From an uncultured Desulfobacterium sp. (GTDB lineage: Bacteria > Desulfobacterota > DSM-4660 > Desulfatiglandales > Desulfatiglandaceae), in assembly GCA_900258555.1 (NCBI GenBank), contig LT984854.1:329136-391154 (forward strand): a stretch of 62,019 nucleotides of DNA. Direction: 5' to 3'. This document shows positions 45,065 through 53,574 of the stretch, in pieces. The position numbers and the translations under genes were made by a program. Each line of letters starts with the position of its first letter. The stretch's first letter is position 1. The notes beneath the pieces are model-generated. The model made no database searches. It had not been told where the DNA came from and saw nothing but the letters and a program-made list of their open reading frames with translations.

Positions 45065-46671
45065 CAGCGCGTTACCCTCAAGACCTCTTCAAATGTGGTG
45101 ATGCCTTGTTCGATTTTATTGATTCCGTCCATTCGCAAGGTGATCATTCCATCGGCCACCACCCTGTTGACAATTTCGGGCCTGCCTGCGCCCTCCACGA
45201 TCGCCTGCTGTATGCCTTCACTGATCGGAAGGAATTCAAATATACCGGAGCGACCCCTGTATCCAGTATCGCCGCAATCTGCGCATCCCATGCCCTTAAA
45301 GACTCGTTGCGGCATAACATCTTCAGACACTCCCATTTCACGGGCCACAAGGGACCTTTCCTCCTCAGAGATTTGGACCTCCTGCCGGCAATTTCGGCAC
45401 ACCCTCCTGACCAGCCTCTGTGCTAGCACACCAACGAGGGATGAGACCACCATAAACCTTTCAACCCCCATCTCTTCAAGACGGACAATAGCGCCTGCCG
45501 CATCATTGGTGTGGAGGGTGGAAAACACCATATGTCCTGTAAGCGCCGCCTGTACGGCAATATCTGCTGTCTCCATATCCCTGATCTCCCCCACCAGCAT
45601 CACGTCCGGGTCATGTCGGAGAAAGGATCTCAGGCACTTGGCAAAGGTAAGCCCGATATTGGGCTGGACCTGTATCTGGTTTATCCCCTCGATCTGATAC
45701 TCCACAGGGTCTTCCACAGTTACGATCTTTTTTTCCGGGGTGTTTATGGTGTTGAGAGCGGCATAAAGGGTGGTGGTCTTCCCGGAACCTGTGGGGCCGG
45801 TGACCAAAAGCATCCCGTAGGGGAGGGAAATTGCCTCCCTGAAGCGATCAAGGATTAGAGGAGGAAACCCAAGGGATTCCAGGTCCAGTTGAACATCCTC
45901 CTTGTGGAGGAGCCTCAGCACCAGGGCTTCACCCAAATGGGTGGGCAGACACGACACACGGATGTCCACCTCTTGCCTTCCTGTCCTGAACCTGATCTTT
46001 CCGTCCTGGGGAAGGCGCATCTCCGCGATATCCATCTTCGCCATAAGCTTTATCCTGGATGTAATCGCGGCCTTTAGATTTTTGGCAAGTGTCTCTCGGT
46101 CATGCAGTATCCCGTCTATCCTGTATCGGACCTGAACATGTTGTCTTCTGGGTTCGATGTGGATGTCAGATGCGCCCGACTCAAGGGCATTTGCTATCAG
46201 ATGATTGACAAGCCGGATAACAGGCGCCTCTGATGCCATGTCTTTGAGATGTTCCGGGTCATCCCAGAGCTGATCTTCGGCGCTGAGCGCCCCCTCTTCC
46301 GCACCCTCCCCCTTTTCCTGTGACATATCCGCTTCTGCCTCATACCAGCGGTAAATAAACTGGCTTATGGCCTCTTCAGGGGCCTTGACCACCTTCAGTG
46401 GCCTGCCATATGCGCCTGATATCGCCTCACGGGTGTTAAAGTCCAAAGGATCGGCCATTGCAACCAACACCGCATCCCCTGAATCGTTTAAGGGCACAAA
46501 GCAGAACCGTTTCATAAAGGCAAGCGGTAGGATCTTGAGGGATGGGGGTAATTGTGGAAAATCTTCTACGCTGATTTCAGGCCAATCTGAGACAAAGGCC
46601 GGGACCGGGGAGACATAGGCCTCCTCACTTACTTTTGACCTGCGGAATAAAAGGGTCTTCAGTTTTTCCAT
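45064..46671 (-). CDS. gspE: Type II secretion ATPase GspE
   Basis: 535 residues. N1E-like domain (about 35-115), core ATPase with Walker A GPTGSGKTT (292-300), Asp box VEDPVEYQIEG, Walker B VMLVGEIRDMETA and His box GHMVFSTLHTNDA. A zinc module lies near the C terminus (CRNC ... CADCGDTGY). It drives pseudopilus assembly at the inner membrane. A 67-base AT-rich gap separates it from gspG, the widest in the operon. Confidence 0.95.
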   Translation of the reverse strand: MEKLKTLLFRRSKVSEEAYVSPVPAFVSDWPEISVEDFPQLPPSLKILPLAFMKRFCFVPLNDSGDAVLVAMADPLDFNTREAISGAYGRPLKVVKAPEEAISQFIYRWYEAEADMSQEKGEGAEEGALSAEDQLWDDPEHLKDMASEAPVIRLVNHLIANALESGASDIHIEPRRQHVQVRYRIDGILHDRETLAKNLKAAITSRIKLMAKMDIAEMRLPQDGKIRFRTGRQEVDIRVSCLPTHLGEALVLRLLHKEDVQLDLESLGFPPLILDRFREAISLPYGMLLVTGPTGSGKTTTLYAALNTINTPEKKIVTVEDPVEYQIEGINQIQVQPNIGLTFAKCLRSFLRHDPDVMLVGEIRDMETADIAVQAALTGHMVFSTLHTNDAAGAIVRLEEMGVERFMVVSSLVGVLAQRLVRRVCRNCRQEVQISEEERSLVAREMGVSEDVMPQRVFKGMGCADCGDTGYRGRSGIFEFLPISEGIQQAIVEGAGRPEIVNRVVADGMITLRMDGINKIEQGITTFEEVLRVTR

Positions 46672-46738
46672 AACATCTAAGATAAGGCCGTCTCATTTAA
46701 TTCAAAATTCACAATCAAAAATTCAAATTTGCCTTTTG

Positions 46739-47170
46739 TTATTCCCAACTGACTACGTCCTGGTCGTTCTTTTCGCCGCCTGCTACCCCGTCCTTTCCAA
46801 AGGAATAGAGGTCGTAATCTCCATGCTCACCAGGGGACTTGTAAATGTAAGGTTTATCCCAGGGGTCCAGGGGAACGGCCTTGGGCAGATACGGGCCGTC
46901 CCAGTTTTCCAGTCCTGAGGGTTTTTCCCTGAGCGCCTTTAATCCTTCCTCGCTCGTCGGATACCTACCGTTATCCAAGCGAAAATCATCAAGTGCGGAG
47001 CCCAATAACTCTATCTGCGCCTTGGCCGTTTTTGTCTGGGCCTTTTCCACCTTCCCGAAAAACTTTGGCGCCACCAGAGCGGAAATCAGTCCCAGGATGA
47101 TGATTACCACAAGTAATTCCATTAAAGAGAATCCAGATTCATTAAATGGCTTTTTTGCCTGGCCCTTCAT
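46739..47170 (-). CDS. gspG: Major pseudopilin GspG
   Basis: 143 residues with GGAG upstream. Prepilin site ESG|FSLMELLVVIIILG with Glu5. The signature of GspG is present: LDNGRYPTSEEGLKALREKP, PYLPKAVPLDPWDKPYIYKSPG and DYDLYSFGKDG (calcium site). It forms the pseudopilus body. It lies first of the gsp genes, 10 bases after the NusG-like gene. Confidence 0.96.
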   Translation of the reverse strand: MKGQAKKPFNESGFSLMELLVVIIILGLISALVAPKFFGKVEKAQTKTAKAQIELLGSALDDFRLDNGRYPTSEEGLKALREKPSGLENWDGPYLPKAVPLDPWDKPYIYKSPGEHGDYDLYSFGKDGVAGGEKNDQDVVSWE

Positions 47171-47180
47171 GAGTTACTCC

Positions 47181-47690
47181 TTACACCTTTTCCAAGGCCC
47201 AGCCCTCAATCTCGACCTCCAGGGATCGCATGAGGAGTTCAACTGAGACAACGACCTTGTCGCTTTTGCCTGCGTGGCGGAGATAAAACCCGACCAGCCC
47301 TTTTAGAGGGCCTTCCATAATCATTACCCGATCACCGGTTTTCATGAACTCGCGATTCTGAACGGTACGGTCCGTGCCGTCCAGGATCATCAAAGAGGCT
47401 ATCTCGTTATCGTTTGCCGGAACTGGATGCCCCTTGAAGCTGATCATTCTGACTATGCCTGCTGTCTTAAGTATGTGTAGGTGCTCTTGAGGATTAAGAT
47501 CCGTATGAACAAATACATAACCAGGCAATAATGGAGTGAGTATCTTTTTCCTCCGGTCTTTTCTCTTGCTCATCACCTGGATGCGTGGCAAAAATGCCTC
47601 TAGTGACTTGCCGCACAGCCCCTCATAGACCTTATTCTCAAAGTGACTTCGAGTGTGAACCGCATACCATTTCAACAGATTTTCGTTCAT
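47181..47690 (-). CDS. NusG paralogue (RfaH/UpxY/LoaP-like antiterminator)
   Basis: 169 residues. N-terminal NGN domain (about 5-105): KWYAVHTRSHFENKVYEGL, FLPRIQVMSKRKDRRKKILTPLLPGYVFVHTD. A C-terminal KOW domain (about 115-165) begins GDRVMIMEGPLKGLVGF. This is not housekeeping NusG, which sits with secE and rplK; proteins of this form (RfaH, UpxY, LoaP) bind RNA polymerase and keep long operons from terminating. It is first of 12 co-oriented, mostly overlapping genes covering 10.9 kb, so the target is probably this secretion operon itself. A 47-base hairpin lies about 100 bases upstream. Confidence 0.88.
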   Translation of the reverse strand: MNENLLKWYAVHTRSHFENKVYEGLCGKSLEAFLPRIQVMSKRKDRRKKILTPLLPGYVFVHTDLNPQEHLHILKTAGIVRMISFKGHPVPANDNEIASLMILDGTDRTVQNREFMKTGDRVMIMEGPLKGLVGFYLRHAGKSDKVVVSVELLMRSLEVEIEGWALEKV

Positions 47691-47792
47691 AAAAAAAGCC
47701 GTACCATGAGCTAACGGGTAATGTTGAATAAAAGCAATTCCTATGCCATCTGCTATTGACAGTAAAACATATTTGAAAATAAATACAACGAA

Positions 47793-47839
47793 AAATCAAG
47801 AATTTGTCACGCACCGTCCTGATGCGCCATTCTTGATTT
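47793..47839 (-). promoter_or_regulatory. Leader hairpin before the NusG-gsp operon
   Basis: AAATCAAGAAT at 47793-47803 pairs perfectly with 47829-47839 (11-bp stem) around a 25-base GC-richer loop. On the minus strand it would lie in the 5' leader, about 100 bases before the NusG-like start. It could be an antiterminator target, a terminator or an operator; no ops-like GGCGGTAGC was seen. Confidence 0.55.
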
Positions 47840-47960
47840 CAATAGGATCATGGCGGGTGTCATTAACTTGGCATTTCTGTATAGACATAATGCGGAAAAT
47901 GAAGGAATATCTATCCGGTGTGTGGATGAATTTTGAAGACATTTTGGAAAGGAAGCCCAT

Positions 47961-48164
47961 ATGGAATGCAATCAGCAAAAGAACCTCGAAAAATGCAACT
48001 GCTCATATAATCCCTGCTCCAATAAGGGGATATGCTGCAAATGCCTCAGCTATCACCTGGACATGCGACAGCTTCCGGGCTGTTGTTTTCCAAAAGATGC
48101 TGAGGCAACCTACGACCGCTCCTTTGAGCATTTTGCCAAGCTGGTAAGCGCTGGAAGGGCTTAG
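47961..48164 (+). CDS. DUF6485 family small cysteine-rich protein
   Basis: 67 residues, ATG preceded by AAAGGAAG. Eight Cys in MECNQQKNLEKCNCSY, PCSNKGICCKCLSYH and PGCCFP suggest two metal sites, probably zinc or iron-sulfur; the YDRSFEHF end is conserved in this family of small anaerobe proteins. Function unknown. It is divergent from the NusG operon and lies ahead of the methyltransferase and AmrS genes. Confidence 0.75.
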   Translation: MECNQQKNLEKCNCSYNPCSNKGICCKCLSYHLDMRQLPGCCFPKDAEATYDRSFEHFAKLVSAGRA

Positions 48165-48208
48165 ACCCCCGGCAGGCAGTAGACTGTATTTTCGATAAGG
48201 TCTCAGGT

Positions 48209-48994
48209 ATGGGAACTGTATTTGACAAGGATACAGCAAATATTTACCAGGACTGGTGCCGTTCATCTCAGGGCCGGGCAATTGACAAGTCTATCGAGCA
48301 CATGATCGTGTCGCTTCTTGATCCCAGCCCTGGGGAAAGAGTACTCGATATCGGATGCGGACCAGGCAACCACCTCCTGATCTTCAGCAAACTGGGCCTG
48401 AATATCAGCGGGATTGATGCATCAGCCCACATGGTATGTAAGACGGAAGAACGCTTCGGGCATTGCTGCACACTCAAAACCGGTGGGGCGGAATCGCTGC
48501 CTTTCGATGACAATGAATTTGATATCGCTGTGTTGATCAACTCCCTTGAATTCTTTGACGATCCCCTTCAGGCGCTCAGAGAGGCCGGGAGAGTAGCCAA
48601 TAAGAAGGTATTTGTCGGTGTTATAAACAGCCTTTCCTGGAACGGGCTATTAAGAAGGGCCAGGGGCATTTTCGGCGACCCTCTATTTGGCCGCTCCAGA
48701 TTTTATAACTTCTGGCAGATGAAGTCCCTTATCAAGCAGGCCTATGGCCCTGCCCCCATCTCATGGGGCTGCATAAAGGTGGTCCCTTCATTTGTCGCAG
48801 AACTATTGCCCGGACAAAAGGATTCAGGGTGCCAATGGCATTCCCCATTCGGATTTTTCCTGGGTTTTGCGGTCACAATGCTTTACAGGCTTCGGACCGA
48901 CAACCTTCCAATAAAGGTAAAGTCTAAGAAGTCCGGCCTGTCCTTGATAGGCGCCAGGACCATGGGAACCCTTAAGGCCGGCAAAAAGGAGTGA
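48209..48994 (+). CDS. Class I SAM-dependent methyltransferase
   Basis: 261 residues. SAM motif I VLDIGCGPGNHL (near 46-57), acidic motif II GIDASAHMV, motif III FDDNEFDIAVLINSLEFFDDP. C-terminal half is less conserved. The stop lies within the ribosome-site stretch of the AmrS gene, 6 bases from its start, so the two are coupled. The substrate is unknown. Confidence 0.9.
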   Translation: MGTVFDKDTANIYQDWCRSSQGRAIDKSIEHMIVSLLDPSPGERVLDIGCGPGNHLLIFSKLGLNISGIDASAHMVCKTEERFGHCCTLKTGGAESLPFDDNEFDIAVLINSLEFFDDPLQALREAGRVANKKVFVGVINSLSWNGLLRRARGIFGDPLFGRSRFYNFWQMKSLIKQAYGPAPISWGCIKVVPSFVAELLPGQKDSGCQWHSPFGFFLGFAVTMLYRLRTDNLPIKVKSKKSGLSLIGARTMGTLKAGKKE

Positions 48995-48997
48995 ACT

Positions 48998-50011
48998 GTG
49001 ATGAAAGAGGCGTATCTGTATACAAAAATGGAGGGCCAGAAGGTCCGCTGCCTTTTGTGCAATCACCAATGTGTTATCTCTGACGGAAAAAGAGGCATCT
49101 GCGGGGTCAGGGAAAATCGTTCCGGTAGTCTTATAAGTCTAGTCTACGGCAAGGTGATAGCAGCACACAGCGATCCAATCGAAAAAAAGCCCCTGTTCCA
49201 TTTTCTTCCAGGCACACGCTCCCATTCCATAGCCACAGTGGGCTGTAATTTCAGATGCCTGTTCTGCCAAAATGCAGATATCTCCCAGATGCCCACTGAT
49301 CATCATCGGATTATGGGCAGCGATATGACCCCTGATGATATTGTAACAGAGGCCCTGGGAACCCATTCGAGCAGCATTGCATATACTTACACTGAGCCCA
49401 CTGTCTATTTTGAACTGGCGCTGGATACTGCGAGGCTTGCGGTAAAAAAGGGACTTAAGAATGTTTTTGTATCCAACGGATACATGACTAGACAGTGCAT
49501 TCAGGAGATACATCCTGATCTCCACGCAGCCAATGTGGACCTGAAGGCATTCAGCAATAAGTTCTACAAAGAGCAATGCGGGGCAAGACTTGAACCGGTC
49601 TTGGGCACATTGGAGGAGATGAAAAAGACAGGGGTGTGGCTTGAGATAACCACCCTGTTGATTCCCGGCTTGAATGACTCTGTTGAGGAGCTAAAAGAAC
49701 TTGCCACATTTATTGCGAATCTTGATCAAAATATACCCTGGCATATCAGCAGGTTTCATCCCACATATCGTCTTACAGACAGACATTCCACTCCTGCGGG
49801 GGACATCCGCAGGGCAAGGGATATCGGGTACGAGGCAGGTTTACAATATGTTTACACAGGCAATCTGCCGGGAGATGAGGGAGAGAAGACCTTTTGCCAT
49901 AACTGCAAGGAAATCCTGATAGATCGTCTTGGTTTTTTTGTTGCACAAAACAAGATTAAAGACGGCCATTGTCCAGGGTGTGGATCTGAAATACCAGGCG
50001 TGTGGAGTTAA
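48998..50011 (+). CDS. amrS: AmmeMemoRadiSam-type radical SAM enzyme (AmrS)
   Basis: 337 residues from GTG (48998) or ATG (49001). N-terminal zinc-binding-like CLLCNHQCVISDGKRGICGV (19-38), radical SAM triad CNFRCLFCQN (C x3 C x2 C, near 79-86), SNGYMTRQC and the GLNDSVEEL block. The C-terminal CHNCKEILIDR ... CPGCGSEIPG is a second Cys module. AmrS-type enzymes act with a MEMO1-like and an AMMECR1-like protein; neither partner is in the window. Role inferred from family only. Confidence 0.88.
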   Translation: MMKEAYLYTKMEGQKVRCLLCNHQCVISDGKRGICGVRENRSGSLISLVYGKVIAAHSDPIEKKPLFHFLPGTRSHSIATVGCNFRCLFCQNADISQMPTDHHRIMGSDMTPDDIVTEALGTHSSSIAYTYTEPTVYFELALDTARLAVKKGLKNVFVSNGYMTRQCIQEIHPDLHAANVDLKAFSNKFYKEQCGARLEPVLGTLEEMKKTGVWLEITTLLIPGLNDSVEELKELATFIANLDQNIPWHISRFHPTYRLTDRHSTPAGDIRRARDIGYEAGLQYVYTGNLPGDEGEKTFCHNCKEILIDRLGFFVAQNKIKDGHCPGCGSEIPGVWS

Positions 50012-50077
50012 TCGCCTCTTAACTCTTAACAGTTGATCAGATCACTCCAGGCGAAAACCCGGGGCTGCCACAAGCTA

Positions 50078-50107
50078 TTGACAAATCATATCCGCAAAAG
50101 TCATGAT
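50078..50107 (+). promoter_or_regulatory. Candidate sigma-70-type promoter for glnA
   Basis: TTGACA at 50078-50083 and CATGAT at 50102-50107 with an 18-base spacer, about 50 bases upstream of the glnA ATG. The -10 is only a partial match. Confidence 0.4.
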
Positions 50108-50154
50108 AAAACTTTTAAAAAATTTATAACAGCATCATTGCAGGAGGGAGCAAA

Positions 50155-51483
50155 ATGGATTGCCGGACCGCAGAAGATGTAAAAAAGATTGTCAGGGACA
50201 AGGACGTAAGCTTTATTCAATTCTGGTTCACAGATGTCCTTGGGGCCTTAAAGAGCTTTGCCGTAACCCCGTCTGAACTGGAAGAAGGCATGTCAGAGGG
50301 GATGGGCTTTGACGGTTCATCTATTGAGGGATTCGCCAGGATTGAGGAAAGCGACATGATTGCAAAGCCGGATCCCGCCACCTTTCAATTTGTCCCCTGG
50401 AGGAGCGTGGATCGGCCTGTGGCCAGGATGTTCTGCGACATCCTTAATCCCGATGGTACTCCCTATGAGGGGGACCCCAGGTATATATTCAAGAGGCTCC
50501 TTGCCAAGGTCGCACAGCGGGGTTACACCTATTACATAGGTCCGGAGCTGGAGTATTTTTATTTCAAGGACAACAAGGGCACAGAGGTCATTGATACAGG
50601 CGGCTACTTTGACTCCAGGCCCCTGGACATGGCTGGCACCTTGAGGAGGGATACCATATTCGCCCTTCAGGCCATGGGCATCCAGGTGGAATACAGCCAT
50701 CACGAGGTGGCGCCCAGTCAACACGAGATTGACCTGCGTTACGACGAGGGCCTGAGGATGGCGGATAAGACCATGACCTACCGGCTGGTGGTAAAGGAGA
50801 TCGCAAACCAGCACGGCGTTTACGCCACCTTTATGCCCAAGCCTATTTTCGGTCAGAACGGAAGCGGGATGCATGTACACCAGTCTCTTTTCAAGGGAAA
50901 TAAGAACGCCTTTTATGATCCCAACGACAAGTATAACCTATCGGATATCGCCAAGCATTATATTGCCGGGCTCTTGCGTCACGCACCTGAGATAACCGCC
51001 GTAACAAACCAGTGGGTCAATTCATATAAGCGTCTGGTCCCAGGCTATGAGGCGCCCGTTTATGTATCCTGGGCAAGGAGAAACCGATCTGCCATGATAC
51101 GGGTACCCATGTACAAACCCGGAAAGGAATCCGCGACCAGGATAGAATTTCGCTCACCGGATCCGACTTGTAACCCATATCTTGCCTTTGCCGTCATGTT
51201 GGCTGCAGGGCTTGAGGGGATTGAGAAAAAATATGAGCTGCCTGACCCGATTGAAGAGGACATCTTTGAGATGAATCCTGCGGAAAGACATGCCCATGGT
51301 ATAACCGACCTGCCTGGAAATCTCTATGCGGCGATCCTGGAGGCGGAGAAGAGTGAGCTTGTGAGAAAGACCTTGGGCGATCACGTATTCACCAAGTTTA
51401 TCGCCAACAAGAAAATAGAATGGGATGCATTCAGGATACATGTAAGCCAGTTTGAGATTGAAAGATATCTGCCGAGGTTGTAA
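50155..51483 (+). CDS. glnA: Glutamine synthetase type I
   Basis: 442 residues with GGAGGGAG before the ATG. It makes glutamine from glutamate, ammonia and ATP. Motifs: MGFDGSSIEGFARIEESDM, YIGPELEYFYF, HHEVAPSQHEID, MPKPIFGQNGSGMHVHQSL and RSPDPTCNPYLAFAV. The shorter length and the C-terminal NLYAAILEAEKSEL, without the NLYDLPPEE adenylylation-type Tyr, put it nearer the GS I-alpha group, expected to be feedback-regulated rather than adenylylated. The class II synthetase-like gene follows 78 bases downstream. Confidence 0.95.
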   Translation: MDCRTAEDVKKIVRDKDVSFIQFWFTDVLGALKSFAVTPSELEEGMSEGMGFDGSSIEGFARIEESDMIAKPDPATFQFVPWRSVDRPVARMFCDILNPDGTPYEGDPRYIFKRLLAKVAQRGYTYYIGPELEYFYFKDNKGTEVIDTGGYFDSRPLDMAGTLRRDTIFALQAMGIQVEYSHHEVAPSQHEIDLRYDEGLRMADKTMTYRLVVKEIANQHGVYATFMPKPIFGQNGSGMHVHQSLFKGNKNAFYDPNDKYNLSDIAKHYIAGLLRHAPEITAVTNQWVNSYKRLVPGYEAPVYVSWARRNRSAMIRVPMYKPGKESATRIEFRSPDPTCNPYLAFAVMLAAGLEGIEKKYELPDPIEEDIFEMNPAERHAHGITDLPGNLYAAILEAEKSELVRKTLGDHVFTKFIANKKIEWDAFRIHVSQFEIERYLPRL

Positions 51484-51561
51484 ATATCTTACAGCGAGGG
51501 GGAAGGACCTTTAATTTTCAGCAGTCAAGCCCGTGTATAGAGATGAGGTGTAAGAATAATA

Positions 51562-52794
51562 ATGAAAGATGACACCATGTCCATAATAGGACAGAGCCTT
51601 TTTAATTTTCAGGCCGCCTTGATGCAGGAAGGCTCAAGCTTTGCGGAATATCTGGACAAATACTATTTCAGCAAATGGATGGGTGACACCCTTTATGCAG
51701 CCATGTCGCTTAGGACCACCTTTGTCAATGCCATGCATCAATTCCTGGCAGAAGAGGGGCTGTTCAACCTGGAGCGAATCCAGCTGAGCCCTGTAACAGA
51801 CCCACTCGCCCATGATGTGGAACATGTCCCGAACATCCATTATAAGGGCCAGGTCTATGTAATGACCCACAGCATGATCTACTCAAAATTTTTGGCCTGC
51901 CACAACCCCAGGATAAAGGGTATCTTTGTGGACTCTCCCAACCTCAGGCTGGAGATCGAAAGCCCGGACAGGAGGCAGAGGGGAAAGTACCTTATAGATT
52001 TCAGCCAGATGGATATAGAGGTCAGGCGAAACCGCGGCATTGACATTGAGACCTATCTGAAAGAGCCCAAGAAGGTACGGGAGATCCTCACAGAGGATAT
52101 GGAAAAGGGGCTTGATATGTTCGAGCGCCTGATTATCCATTCCATGTCAAGGATCGTGGAAAAAAACGAGGGTGATCTGAAAACGCTCGGGGTTGCCATT
52201 GAGGTGCCCAAGCAGCCGTTTCCGCGTTTTAAGTGTGATATATCAAGGAAAAAATACGGCCCGGGCTTTGAGGTCAAACTGGGAGAGGAGACAGAGGCCC
52301 CGTTTTTCTGGATAACAGGGCTATTGAGGGAAAACTACGACCTGGTGTACCCATACCTCAAACCTGAAGGAAAAGTCATGCGCTCTGAGATAAATTCGGA
52401 GATGATATACAACTACGACATATGCGCAAAGAGCATTATCCGCGACACCGGCAAACAGACCACCGGCCTTGAGATCCTCTCGGGCGCCGTCAGGGAATGG
52501 ATATACGAGGCCATTGTAGAGCGCCTGGTGGATAACGGGATCATACCGGTGAGGCCTGTAATCTTTGAAGGTAATATCAAAAATATTGATGAATTCGGCG
52601 GTTACGGCCCTTTTCTGCTAATGGCGGCCAGGAAGGATAAAGACGGAAACCAGACATTTCCCGAGACCTTCGGGGGGGGCATAGGCGTTGAGAGGACCCT
52701 TTACGCGCTATGTCGAGGCCCTGTCCTGGACAAGATAGATGATATCACCTTTTTTGGAAAGAACCCCGACAGCCATCAGATCTACATGTTTTAG
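51562..52794 (+). CDS. Class II aminoacyl-tRNA-synthetase-like protein, probable asparagine synthetase
   Basis: 410 residues, catalytic-core only, with no anticodon-binding OB domain. Class IIb core motifs visible: the motif 1 region LSPVTDPLAHDVEHV, the motif 2-like YLIDFSQMDIEVR, and the motif 3 FGGGIGVERTL with its ATP-binding Arg. This is the arrangement of the archaeal asparagine synthetase related to AsnRS, which makes Asn from Asp, ammonia and ATP. Position after glnA and near glutamate synthase fits an ammonia-linked role. Family is clear, substrate is inferred; an aminoacyl transferase role remains possible. Confidence 0.8.
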   Translation: MKDDTMSIIGQSLFNFQAALMQEGSSFAEYLDKYYFSKWMGDTLYAAMSLRTTFVNAMHQFLAEEGLFNLERIQLSPVTDPLAHDVEHVPNIHYKGQVYVMTHSMIYSKFLACHNPRIKGIFVDSPNLRLEIESPDRRQRGKYLIDFSQMDIEVRRNRGIDIETYLKEPKKVREILTEDMEKGLDMFERLIIHSMSRIVEKNEGDLKTLGVAIEVPKQPFPRFKCDISRKKYGPGFEVKLGEETEAPFFWITGLLRENYDLVYPYLKPEGKVMRSEINSEMIYNYDICAKSIIRDTGKQTTGLEILSGAVREWIYEAIVERLVDNGIIPVRPVIFEGNIKNIDEFGGYGPFLLMAARKDKDGNQTFPETFGGGIGVERTLYALCRGPVLDKIDDITFFGKNPDSHQIYMF

Positions 52795-53118
52795 TATAAC
52801 TAAAAAAATGTATTGTTTTATTAATTTGACTGTAACCGCTCAAACGACAAATTATATTGCAAAACTTGATATGGCATGTTATACAGATCAGCTGAAATAT
52901 GGAAGTCGGAAAACCCGGTTTTTGTGGCAGTTTATATATGATTTTTGGGTATTATTAAGTGGGTTGTAAGGCGAAACTCCTGCTTTTTGAATGATCTCTT
53001 TGACTAGCCCCTCGTGTCAGCCTGCCATTATTTCAATATTTCAATGAGGATCTTGCGCATGCTATGTGGTGCGCATTTAGAGCCCTGACAATCTGTTTAT
53101 TTAAATTGAGGATGTGTT
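52795..53118. other. 324-bp intergenic region before the MvhD-MetVF operon
   Basis: AT-rich and without a gene; a short frame near 52809-52969 looks spurious. A 6-bp stem TGCGCA/TGCGCA with a 10-base loop lies near 53050-53075. The operon promoter is expected here but cannot be placed. Confidence 0.4.
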
Positions 53119-53574
53119 ATGCGTTACAACAACAGTCGCACACTGGCCCTTTTTTATTGCCAAAATGTACCAGGGGCCGGTGAACGTGAAAGAATCGGCC
53201 TTGAAAAAAAATATGGCCTGAGCATCAGGTTTTTTCCCATTGCCTGTAGCGGAAGGCTGGAGCCGGTTCACCTGCTGAGCGCCCTCGAGAATTTCGCCGA
53301 TGCAGCCTATGTGATTACATGCCCTCAAGGCATGTGCCGTTATTTTGAGGGAAATTTGAGGGCAATCAAAAGGGTCCGGAGGACACAGGATATTATCGCA
53401 GGCATAGGCCTTGAAAGGGAACGTGTGGGGATTGTCACCGGTTTAAAGGAAGACCCGAAGACCCTTGCAGAGCATGCCGAAGAGATCTTCGACAAGACCC
53501 TGCAGATGGGACGATCGCCGGTGCTTGATAAAGGAGAAGCAAATTATGATCACTGCGCAACAGAAGCCCATTAA
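53119..53574 (+). CDS. MvhD/FlpD-like iron-sulfur subunit
   Basis: 151 residues with GAGGA upstream of ATG. Four Cys (C14, C43 in ACSGRLEP, C68 and C73 in CPQGMCRYFEGN) fit the [2Fe-2S] electron-transfer subunit MvhD of methyl-viologen-reducing hydrogenase/HdrA complexes. The usual CxxC pair of the first motif is reduced to one Cys. In acetogens this subunit passes electrons between HdrABC and MetVF. No hdr genes are in the window. It overlaps metV by 29 bases. Confidence 0.82.
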   Translation: MRYNNSRTLALFYCQNVPGAGERERIGLEKKYGLSIRFFPIACSGRLEPVHLLSALENFADAAYVITCPQGMCRYFEGNLRAIKRVRRTQDIIAGIGLERERVGIVTGLKEDPKTLAEHAEEIFDKTLQMGRSPVLDKGEANYDHCATEAH

